From: Paraburkholderia mimosarum LMG 23256 = NBRC 106338
GTDB taxonomy: Bacteria > Pseudomonadota > Gammaproteobacteria > Burkholderiales > Burkholderiaceae
Direction of reading: 5' to 3'
Length of the DNA stretch: 39,114 nt
NCBI RefSeq assembly: GCF_000739815.1
Contig: NZ_BBJJ01000049.1
Span: 1 to 39,114 of the forward strand
Shown: positions 32,884 through 39,114 of the stretch, in pieces
How positions within the stretch are numbered: position 1 is the stretch's first letter
Layout of the letters: every line of letters starts with the position of its first letter
Made by a program: the position numbers and the translations under genes
The notes under the pieces: generated by a model
What the model was told of the DNA's origin: nothing
The model's input: only the letters and a program-made list of their open reading frames with translations
The model's database searches: none

Positions 32884-33609
32884 TCAGCGCGGCCGGGTGA
32901 GCGCCATGCCCCGCCGCGCATGAAACCGCGCGACGGTTTCATAAGGCAGCCAGGCGTCAGCCTGATACGGGGCGATGCCCGATGGATTGTGAAACCACAC
33001 GCCGCCGTCGCCGCGGCCGTGCAGCAGGATCAGGTGGCCGCCCTGGCTGACATTGGGCCGCTCGGGGTAGCGGATCTCGGGGCTCACGGAGACGATCGCG
33101 AGCGTATCCGCATCGAGGCGCGCGGCGCTCGCCTCGATGCCCTCGTCGGTCATCACCTCCACGCGCACGCCGAACGCGGCCTGCACCCACGCGGCGAACG
33201 GCCGGTAGATCAGGCCGTCCACGCCGCCATCGTCGCGCACGCGGTACACGCCGTGGCGCAGCGCCTCCTCGAGCAGTTGCGCGCGCGGCGCGTGCGCAAT
33301 ACCCCAATAATCGAGCGCCGATTCGAAGCAGGTCAGGCCGCACAGACGCTTGGCCCAGAACCGATAGTCGTCGGCGTGCGCGAAGCCGCTCATCCGCCAG
33401 CCCGGGTCGTCGCACGGGTCGGCGCCGCGCTCGACGATGGGCGCCACCCACTCGGCGCGCCCCCACTGGCTGTAATACGGCACGGCTCGATGCCGCCACG
33501 TCCCGCCATTGCGACCGGTGTGCCCGCGGTGCCCGTCGTCCAAGCGATACCCCTCGTCGTTGTAAGGTTGATGCCCGCGCGCCGGCGCCCGGCGTACAGA
33601 ATCGTGCAT
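32884..33609 (-). CDS. C39-like (papain-fold) protein
   Basis: 241 residues. VPYYSQWGRAEW at about 43-54 is the usual opening of C39_2-type domains. Cys90 in CGLTCFESALDYWGI fits the catalytic-Cys helix. His192 in GGHLILLHG, followed by Asn208 in WFHNPSG, completes a papain-like triad. Family members are peptidases or transglutaminase-like hydrolases. No signal peptide is visible in the first 40 residues, which are charged, so it is probably cytoplasmic or exported by another route. The start is uncertain: the ATG at 33609 has a weak ribosome-binding site. Its stop lies 10 nt from that of the convergent LysR gene. Substrate unknown. Confidence 0.78.
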   Translation of the reverse strand: MHDSVRRAPARGHQPYNDEGYRLDDGHRGHTGRNGGTWRHRAVPYYSQWGRAEWVAPIVERGADPCDDPGWRMSGFAHADDYRFWAKRLCGLTCFESALDYWGIAHAPRAQLLEEALRHGVYRVRDDGGVDGLIYRPFAAWVQAAFGVRVEVMTDEGIEASAARLDADTLAIVSVSPEIRYPERPNVSQGGHLILLHGRGDGGVWFHNPSGIAPYQADAWLPYETVARFHARRGMALTRPR

Positions 33610-33794
33610 CTTCGCAGGCTCGCGCCGTACCTGCAACGCCGCGAGCCGCGAAAGCCCCGGGTGTCATCGGCGGCGAACTTCTGGCGGCGAACTTTCGCTT
33701 GCATCGCCGCTTTTCGGAGCCGGATTAGGATTGGCTAAAATAGCAGTGACTGGCAATTGATGCGTTTAGAATATCGTGCTCCCCGCGCGAGACC

Positions 33795-33822
33795 GTGTGA
33801 GGTCCCGTCACACAGGCCTCAC
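33795..33822. promoter_or_regulatory. Nested inverted repeats upstream of the BetR/receiver gene
   Basis: GTGTGA (33795-33800) pairs with TCACAC (33808-33813), and GTGAGG (33797-33802) pairs with CCTCAC (33817-33822), so the same left arm can form two alternative palindromes. They end 57 nt before the ATG at 33879. Possible operator or alternative mRNA hairpins. Function inferred from position only. Confidence 0.4.
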
Positions 33823-33878
33823 GGCGCGGCGGCATGATGAATCAGAAACTGAATCCACGAATCCCCTCCTGAAGCGGT

Positions 33879-34733
33879 ATGTCGAACGTCGCACAAACAA
33901 CCGACTCGGCCTCGGTCGCGGAGCGCGTACGCGAACTGATGAGCCGTCATGGCATCGGCAAGCGTCAGCAAACGACCGAGCTGTGCCGGATTCTTGACCT
34001 GAGTTTTTCGCAAGGGCACCGCAAGCTGCGCGGCAACAGCCCGTGGACGCTCGCCCAGATCAAGAAGGTAGCCGAAGCGTTCGGCGAACCCGCTGGCCAG
34101 CTCTTTGGCGCGCAGTTGCTCGACCCCGGCATGGTCGGCGCGAGCGCGCAGGAGGCGATACTCTGCGTGAGCGCGGCCGAACTGCCGTGCACCGCGTGGA
34201 TCGGCGCGCCGGTCGAGGCCGGCAGCCGCCCGGACTTCGTTGCCTACGAAAAACAGGGCCAGTGGCGCGTCGTGCGTCCTGACGGCGCGCTGTACCACAA
34301 CGCGCGCGAAGTCCACAAAATCGAGATCTATCCGCGCCGCGCCGAGTCCGACAAGCCGCTCATCGCGGTGGTGGACGACGACCGGTCCTCGGCGGACAAC
34401 CTGCGCGACTACCTGGAGCACAGCGGCTACGCGGCGCTCGCGCTCTACGGTCTCGCAGCATTCAACGAGGCGCTGGAAAACAACGTGTTCGACGGCGTCG
34501 TGATCGACTGGCTGTTCGGCAGCCAGACCGCCGCCGAAGCGATCCGCAGCGTGCGCGCCTCCGAGAACCCCGATGCGCCCATCTTCGTGCTCACCGGCGA
34601 GCTGCTGACCGGCAAGGCCAGTGAATCGGAGATCAGCCAGGTCGTGCGCCACTACAACGTGGCGTGCTACGAAAAGCCGGCGCGCATGGCGATTCTCGTA
34701 GCGGACCTTTCGAAGCGGCTCAATCGCGGCTAA
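33879..34733 (+). CDS. BetR-type HTH / receiver domain protein
   Basis: 284 residues with inverted response-regulator order. A BetR-like helix-turn-helix is at about 12-80 (VAERVRELMSRHGIGKRQQTTELCRIL, then QGHRKLRGNSPWTLAQIKKVAEAFG). A middle region of unknown fold follows (about 92-155), then a C-terminal receiver (about 160-280). The receiver has acidic residues Asp166-Asp168 (VVDDDRS), phosphoacceptor Asp210 (GVVIDWLFG), Thr239 (VLTGE) and Lys266 (YEKPA), so it should accept phosphate. It converges on the hybrid kinase operon with 66 nt between, making that kinase the natural donor. Nested inverted repeats lie upstream. It may act as a DNA-binding regulator whose receiver gates the N-terminal domain. 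Confidence 0.88.
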   Translation: MSNVAQTTDSASVAERVRELMSRHGIGKRQQTTELCRILDLSFSQGHRKLRGNSPWTLAQIKKVAEAFGEPAGQLFGAQLLDPGMVGASAQEAILCVSAAELPCTAWIGAPVEAGSRPDFVAYEKQGQWRVVRPDGALYHNAREVHKIEIYPRRAESDKPLIAVVDDDRSSADNLRDYLEHSGYAALALYGLAAFNEALENNVFDGVVIDWLFGSQTAAEAIRSVRASENPDAPIFVLTGELLTGKASESEISQVVRHYNVACYEKPARMAILVADLSKRLNRG

Positions 34734-34799
34734 CGGCGCCCGGTTCGGCCCGGCCCCGTCAAACGCTTCGGGCCGACGCCGCTTCGGACCGGCGCCGCC

Positions 34800-36683
34800 T
34801 CAGGCCGCCGCGCGAGGTGCCGCCAGCGCGCGTTGCAACGCCGCGCGCAACACCTCGTAGTGCACCGGTTTCGTGAGCCGGTCGAAGAACGGCGCAGGCT
34901 CGCTGCCCGGCGTGTCATCAGGAAGCGCCGTGAGCCCCGCCACATCGGCGCTCACCGCGATCACGCGCGGTTGCGCGTGCATGCCCCGCGCCGCGTCGAG
35001 CCCGGCCACGAAGTCGTAGCCGTCGCGGCCCGGCATGTGCAAATCGAGCAGCACGACATCGCACGCCTCGTCGTGGAGCAGCGCGAGCGCGGTGTCGGCG
35101 TCGCCCGCCGCGAGCGGGCTGTAGCCCATGTGCGCAACCATCTCGCAGAGCGAATCGCGCACGAGCGGGTTGTCGTCGACGATGAGCACCCGCGGCGGCG
35201 AATGGGCCGGCAGCGCCGCTTCGGCCACGACAGCGAGCGCGGGCGGCTCGACGGCCGTCACGGGAATGCGCACGGTGAAGGTGGTGCCCTTGCCCACCTG
35301 GCTTTGCGTCTCGATCGTGCCGCCGAACAGCTCGACGAGGCCGCGCACGATCGCGAGCCCCATCCCCGCCCCCTCGTAGCGCCGCGAACGCGAGGTGTCG
35401 AGCTGCGTGAACTCCTTGAAGATGAGCGGTATCTGCTCCGTGGCCACGCCCGGCCCCGTGTCGCCGACGACGATGACGAGCATGTCGTCGCCAGCCGGCC
35501 TTCGCGCGTCATCCCTGCCCGGCGACGTCCGCGCGCCCCGCTCCCGCGCCTGCAGCCAGAATTCGAGCCGCACCTTGCCCCGCTCGGTGTAGCGAATCGC
35601 GTTCGTGACGAGGTTGTTGGCGATCTGGCGAATGCGGTGCGGATCGGCCACCACGGGTCGCTCCGGCCCCGCCCACCCATGCTCGAATTCGAGCCCGCGC
35701 GAGCGCGCCGCCTGCTCGTTCTCGTCGACGATCGACTGCAGCAGCTCGCGCGGCTCGAACTCCTCCTGACGCAGTTCGAGCTTGCCCGCGCCGAGGCGCG
35801 CGTAGTCGGTGAGGTCCTTCATCTGCGCTTCCAGCTGACGAGCGGCGATTTCGAGGCGCTGGATCACCTTGCGGTCGGCGTCGGAATGCGAGTTGAAGCC
35901 GAGCAGCTCGATCGACGAAACGATCGCGTGCAGCGGTGTGCGCAGCTCGTGGCTGATCATGCCGAGGAAGGCGTCCTTCGCCATGCTCGCCTCGCGCGCG
36001 GCGCGGCTCGCCTGGTGCTCGGCTTCGAGCGCGGCGCGCTGCTGGTGCAGCAGGCGCGTGCGCCGGTAGCCGTTCATCACGAGCAGCACGCCCGCCGCCG
36101 CCGCAAGCAGGAGCAGCACGAGCCCCGACGCGAACAGCTCGCGGCGTTTCGTAATGAAGTCATGCCGGATCGCCTCGCGCTCGGTGACGTCGGCGAAGCG
36201 CCGGTTCAGCGCCAGATCGGTGACCTGGGTCCAGTGCAGGTCGAGTGCCATGAGCATGGGCACCGCGCGCTCCGGGTTGTCCGCGAGCGTCGCGATTTCG
36301 GCCTCGAACGGCGAGATCGCCGCATCGAGAATGGCCAGATCGGCTTCCTGGCGCTTCCTCAAGCCGTGCGCGGCATCGAGCGATTGCGTCGAGCCCTTCA
36401 TCACGTTGAGCTTCGACTGCAGCACTTCGTAGCGTAGCCGTACCTTGTCCAGATCGCGGTCGATGCCGTCGGCGAACATGAGGAGCTGGCTCTCGAAGCG
36501 CGCATAGGCGATCTGAAGCTGCGCGGCGTCCCAGTACAGACCGTCGTAATTGCTGGTGATGCGCTGCACGACCTGCGGATTGAGCAGGTTCGCATAGAGC
36601 AGATAGCCGACCGCCACCACCGGCGGCGCAAGCGCCGCCATCCAGATCACCGCCTGCAACAGGCGTCGCATTGGACGTTGCAT
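34800..36683 (-). CDS. Hybrid sensor histidine kinase
   Basis: 627 residues. Transmembrane segment 1 is about 10-30, a periplasmic helical domain about 31-183, and transmembrane segment 2 about 186-204. A coiled linker leads to HisKA with His245 (ISHELRTPLHAIV), then HATPase with Asn356 (NNLVTNAIRY), GDTGPG at 407-412 and GAGMGLAIV. A C-terminal receiver (about 497-622) has DD at 503-504, Asp547 (VVLLDLHMPG) and Lys605 (TKP). There is no HPt domain, so phosphate flow to a separate regulator needs the kinase His or an HPt elsewhere. The ATG at 36683 is 27 nt after the stop of the exported protein gene, so they form an operon. The frame continues upstream into that gene, but that extension is not credible. 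Confidence 0.92.
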   Translation of the reverse strand: MQRPMRRLLQAVIWMAALAPPVVAVGYLLYANLLNPQVVQRITSNYDGLYWDAAQLQIAYARFESQLLMFADGIDRDLDKVRLRYEVLQSKLNVMKGSTQSLDAAHGLRKRQEADLAILDAAISPFEAEIATLADNPERAVPMLMALDLHWTQVTDLALNRRFADVTEREAIRHDFITKRRELFASGLVLLLLAAAAGVLLVMNGYRRTRLLHQQRAALEAEHQASRAAREASMAKDAFLGMISHELRTPLHAIVSSIELLGFNSHSDADRKVIQRLEIAARQLEAQMKDLTDYARLGAGKLELRQEEFEPRELLQSIVDENEQAARSRGLEFEHGWAGPERPVVADPHRIRQIANNLVTNAIRYTERGKVRLEFWLQARERGARTSPGRDDARRPAGDDMLVIVVGDTGPGVATEQIPLIFKEFTQLDTSRSRRYEGAGMGLAIVRGLVELFGGTIETQSQVGKGTTFTVRIPVTAVEPPALAVVAEAALPAHSPPRVLIVDDNPLVRDSLCEMVAHMGYSPLAAGDADTALALLHDEACDVVLLDLHMPGRDGYDFVAGLDAARGMHAQPRVIAVSADVAGLTALPDDTPGSEPAPFFDRLTKPVHYEVLRAALQRALAAPRAAA

Positions 36684-36709
36684 ATGTGTGTAAACCAGAC
36701 CCCGGCTAC

Positions 36710-37252
36710 TCACTGCTTGATCGTCATCGACTTGATCTGCCACGCGAATTTCGAGTCGCCGGCCGCACCGTCTAGCTCGAGCGGATACTGGTCGCGCGGA
36801 TAGATCAGGAACAGCGGACCGAAGTTGCTCACCTTCAGGCGCTGACCGTTCATCGCGTAGGCGACCACCACACCGTAGCGATCGGCGTCGGCCACGGGCA
36901 CGACGCAAGTGTAATCGTCGAGCGTGTGGATCTCGATCTGGCTGCCGTACGCGCCGACCGCCTTGAGCACATCCGAGAGCAGCGGACCGGTAAAGGTCGA
37001 GCGCGGCGTCCACGTAGTGGTCGTCGTGATCGAATGCGCGGGCAGCGCAAGCAGTTGCGCCTCGCTGAAGTGATATGCCGTATGGGCGGCATTGTTGGTC
37101 ACGCGGACTTCGCCGTCCACGTCGAGCGAGAGCGAAGTCGCAGGGTCTGCCGCAAATGCCGGCTGAGCGAACGGCGGCGCCGCGCCCGCGAAGACGAACG
37201 CCGCCACGGCGGCCCAGCGCCGCCAGCCTGGCCATACCTTGAAATACTGCAT
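36710..37252 (-). CDS. Exported molybdopterin-oxidoreductase-fold protein (sensor partner)
   Basis: 180 residues. The signal peptide is about 1-34, ending AFA before ADPATS. The remainder shows the pattern of the sulfite-oxidase-type molybdopterin domain: FSEAQLLALPAHSITTTTTW, then FTGPLLSDVLKAVGAYG, then LDDYTCVVPVADA, then PLFLIYPRDQYP. It is much shorter than catalytic members, and the one mature Cys (116) is not where the molybdenum-binding Cys usually sits. I infer a cofactor-free ligand-binding protein. It is the first gene of an operon with the hybrid kinase (27-nt gap), so it probably presents a signal to the kinase's periplasmic domain. Confidence 0.8.
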   Translation of the reverse strand: MQYFKVWPGWRRWAAVAAFVFAGAAPPFAQPAFAADPATSLSLDVDGEVRVTNNAAHTAYHFSEAQLLALPAHSITTTTTWTPRSTFTGPLLSDVLKAVGAYGSQIEIHTLDDYTCVVPVADADRYGVVVAYAMNGQRLKVSNFGPLFLIYPRDQYPLELDGAAGDSKFAWQIKSMTIKQ

Positions 37253-37545
37253 GTTGCCCGAGCCCTTTCGCGCGATGAATCGCGTCGTTTTCGTGTGTGG
37301 TGTGGCGGCGCTGCGCCGCTTCTTTCTTTTTTCTGCTTGTTTCCGCTTGCTCCACCCGGTCGGCCAGCAGCAGCCGGCGAGCATAGGCATAATATCGTCA
37401 ATCCTTGCACTGACACCAGGCGTCTTCTTGCCCTACGCGGCTTTCGGATGCGTGTTGCACCCGTGTTGCGCATTTTCCAACGCAATTGCCGCCCATTTGC
37501 CGCTCACTGGCCAGATACGCGCCACGTTGCCTCCCATTTCAGCCC

Positions 37546-38490
37546 ATGGATAAACCTGTCGTTCCGCTCACTTACGAACAGCTCGATCACTGGGTCGAGT
37601 CGCTGCAGCCGGCGCTGGTCGCCGAAGAATTCGCCGTCGTCGTCGGCATTCTGCGCGGCGGCGCCCCGCTCGCGCTGATGGTTTCGCACGCAACGGGCGC
37701 GGGCGTCGCGTTCCTGCGCTACGACCGCGCCACGCGCGAAGTGCGCTGGGACTCCACGATGCCACTGCCCGAGCCGGGCGCGAAAGTGCTGCTGTGCGAG
37801 GACATCGCGGGCCGAGGCAATACGCTGATCGACTGCATCGCCTTCCTCAGCGAACACGGCCTCGTCGTGCGCACGCTGACCGGCGCCTATGACGACCTCA
37901 GCCGTTTGCGCCCCGATTATTCGATCGATGCGAGCGGCTATTTCACGCTCTTCCCGTGGGAGCGCCAGGCCTACACCGACCGCTATCGCGCCGACTGGAT
38001 CAGCGAGGGCAACGGCGAAGGCACGCGCATGGCCGACGACCACGAGTACGCCGTCTACGCCATCGATCTGGACGGTGTGCTGCTCCCCGATCTTCCGCTC
38101 GCACGCTACGACGAAGACCTCGCCGCCGCGCTCGCCGAGCGCGACGAGCTGGTGCCGTTCGAGCGCCTGCCTGGCATCGACATCCAGCGGGCGCGCGCGA
38201 TCATCACGGGCCGCCCGGAAATGGACCGCGAGCGCACGCTCGCCTGGCTCGAACGCCACGGTTTCGGGCATCTCGAACTCATCATGCGCACGCCCGAGCA
38301 CGACGAAACGGCCGCGGGCGCGGCCGCTCACAAGGCGGCGGCGGCGATTCGCTGCGGCGTCACGCATTTCATCGAGAGCGATCCGGTGCAGGCCATCCTG
38401 ATCGCCCAGAGCGCGCCGCTTCTGCGCGTGATCTGGTGGAACGCCCACGCGCGCACGGGCACGCTGATCGGCGCCTCGGCCTGGAGCTGA
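37546..38490 (+). CDS. Phosphoribosyltransferase-HAD fusion protein
   Basis: 314 residues in two parts. Residues 1-160 form a type I phosphoribosyltransferase domain: VVVGILRGGAPLALMVS is the PPi-loop region, and VLLCEDIAGRGNTL at 81-94 is the PRPP-binding motif with Glu85-Asp86. Residues 168-314 form a HAD-like domain: AIDLDGVLLPD with Asp174 and Asp176 (motif I), ITGRP at 220-224 (motif II), Lys263 (motif III) and FIESDP with Asp279 (motif IV). Both active sites look intact. Such fusions suggest synthesis or salvage of a phosphoribosylated metabolite followed by dephosphorylation. The substrate is unknown. The ATG at 37546 has only a weak ribosome-binding site. Confidence 0.82.
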   Translation: MDKPVVPLTYEQLDHWVESLQPALVAEEFAVVVGILRGGAPLALMVSHATGAGVAFLRYDRATREVRWDSTMPLPEPGAKVLLCEDIAGRGNTLIDCIAFLSEHGLVVRTLTGAYDDLSRLRPDYSIDASGYFTLFPWERQAYTDRYRADWISEGNGEGTRMADDHEYAVYAIDLDGVLLPDLPLARYDEDLAAALAERDELVPFERLPGIDIQRARAIITGRPEMDRERTLAWLERHGFGHLELIMRTPEHDETAAGAAAHKAAAAIRCGVTHFIESDPVQAILIAQSAPLLRVIWWNAHARTGTLIGASAWS

Positions 38491-38496
38491 CGGCGC

Positions 38497-39114
38497 TCAC
38501 ACGCCGCCGCGCCGGCCCTCGATGAAGCGGGCTGCACGCGGCGACGCCACCACGATGAGCTTCATGGCCGCGCGCGTCGCGCCGACGAAGAGCTTGCGCG
38601 CGGCGCGCTCGTCGAACGCCTCGAAATCCACCTCGGTGAGGATGACGCAGGGCGCGGACTGCCCCTTGAACCGATAGATGGAATCGAGCAGCACGTCGCC
38701 CTCGCGGTACTGCGGATTGCCGAACAGGTCGTACTCGCCGGTGAAGCTGCGCAGCCGGTGCGGGCCCAGCTCGTCGAGCGTCGAGAAACGCGAATGCTCG
38801 CGCCCGCGATACGAAAGCACGACGATGTCCTGCTTGCGAAAGCCGAGCGACAGCGCCTGCGTAATGGCGCGCTTGGTCGCGAGGATCACGCCGGGCTCGG
38901 CGCCAGTTTCGCGGTCGTCCCAGCTCGCCACCGTCACTTCTGACCCGTCGAACGGACTGCCCGCCGCGAGCTGCGCGATGGCCGGTACAGTCGGTCCGGC
39001 AACGTCGCGCAGGAACGCGAGAATATCGCGCGGGCTGCGGTAATTCGTGTTCTCCCGCAACACGGTCCAGCCCGCCAGCGCGACCGGCTCGCGCACGTAC
39101 AGGTTCTGCAGCGG
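38497..39114 (-). CDS. UvrD/Rep-like helicase, C-terminal part (runs off the right edge)
   Basis: 206 codons including the stop; the frame is open at the window's right end, so the N-terminal ATPase domain lies outside. The visible region is a UvrD_C_2-type superfamily 1 helicase domain. ENTNYRSPRDILAFL resembles motif IV, DSIYRFKGQSAPCVILTEVD motif V, and KLFVGATRAAMKLIVVAS motif VI with the arginine finger. Proteins of this type are often annotated as ATP-binding or NERD/helicase-like proteins; which subtype cannot be told here. The stop is 6 nt from that of the convergent PRTase-HAD gene. Confidence 0.88.
   Translation of the reverse strand, partial: PLQNLYVREPVALAGWTVLRENTNYRSPRDILAFLRDVAGPTVPAIAQLAAGSPFDGSEVTVASWDDRETGAEPGVILATKRAITQALSLGFRKQDIVVLSYRGREHSRFSTLDELGPHRLRSFTGEYDLFGNPQYREGDVLLDSIYRFKGQSAPCVILTEVDFEAFDERAARKLFVGATRAAMKLIVVASPRAARFIEGRRGGV

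Noticed and set aside
34746..34775. CGGCCCG/CGGGCCG inverted repeat between the convergent BetR and kinase genes as a terminator
   Set aside because: The loop is 16 nt and there is no T run on either strand.
34800..37355. An 851-codon version of the hybrid kinase
   Set aside because: The extra N-terminal part overlaps the exported protein gene in another frame of the same strand; a transmembrane kinase start fits the ATG at 36683.

Overview
The window is GC-rich DNA that looks like a chromosome of Burkholderia sensu lato, most likely Paraburkholderia or a close relative. This rests on the gene content: DUF4148 and DUF3331 proteins, a BetR-domain regulator, an OpgC-type membrane acyltransferase, and a methylcitrate operon of the prpR / prpB-prpC-acnD-prpF type. 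It is ordinary chromosomal DNA with one small accessory insertion. I see no rRNA, tRNA, CRISPR array, intact insertion sequence or phage genes.

Layout, left to right. 1-1244: the start of a leftward HMG-CoA-lyase-like gene and a divergent IclR regulator, separated by an array of GTTCT/AGAAC palindromes. 1245-2364: a small accessory patch with a ParDE-type toxin-antitoxin pair, flanked by a 24-bp near-perfect copy of the last codons of ribA. 2365-5883: ribA, a CBS-pair protein, a hairpin-rich spacer, a DUF4148 exported protein, an AAG-type 3-methyladenine DNA glycosylase and a conserved hypothetical. 5901-14335: the propionate (methylcitrate) locus. PrpR is divergent from prpB-prpC-acnD-prpF, with a sigma-54 promoter and candidate PrpR sites between them and a strong terminator after prpF. 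AcnD plus PrpF replaces PrpD, and prpD is not present in the window.

14371-20264: a degenerate LysM/M23 lipoprotein of NlpD type, an OpgC-domain protein, a secreted esterase, an AI-2E family permease, a DUF3331 protein and a hotdog thioesterase. 20503-27161: a class II (B12-dependent) ribonucleotide reductase, then a LysR regulator divergent from an AidB-like acyl-CoA dehydrogenase and a class III CoA-transferase, which look like one acyl-CoA pathway. 27208-32873: a globin-sensor/GAF/EAL c-di-GMP phosphodiesterase, an AraC regulator divergent from a zinc alcohol dehydrogenase, and another LysR regulator.

32884-39114: a C39-like papain-fold protein. Next comes a signalling cluster in which an exported molybdopterin-oxidoreductase-fold protein and a hybrid histidine kinase form one operon that converges on a BetR-HTH/receiver protein. 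A phosphoribosyltransferase-HAD fusion and the C-terminal part of a UvrD-like helicase end the window.

The least conventional items are the ribA-end duplication around the toxin-antitoxin cassette, the exported-sensor/hybrid-kinase/BetR-receiver cluster, the PRTase-HAD fusion, the hairpin-rich spacer at 3.8-4.1 kb, and the unassigned C-terminal region of the globin-EAL protein.
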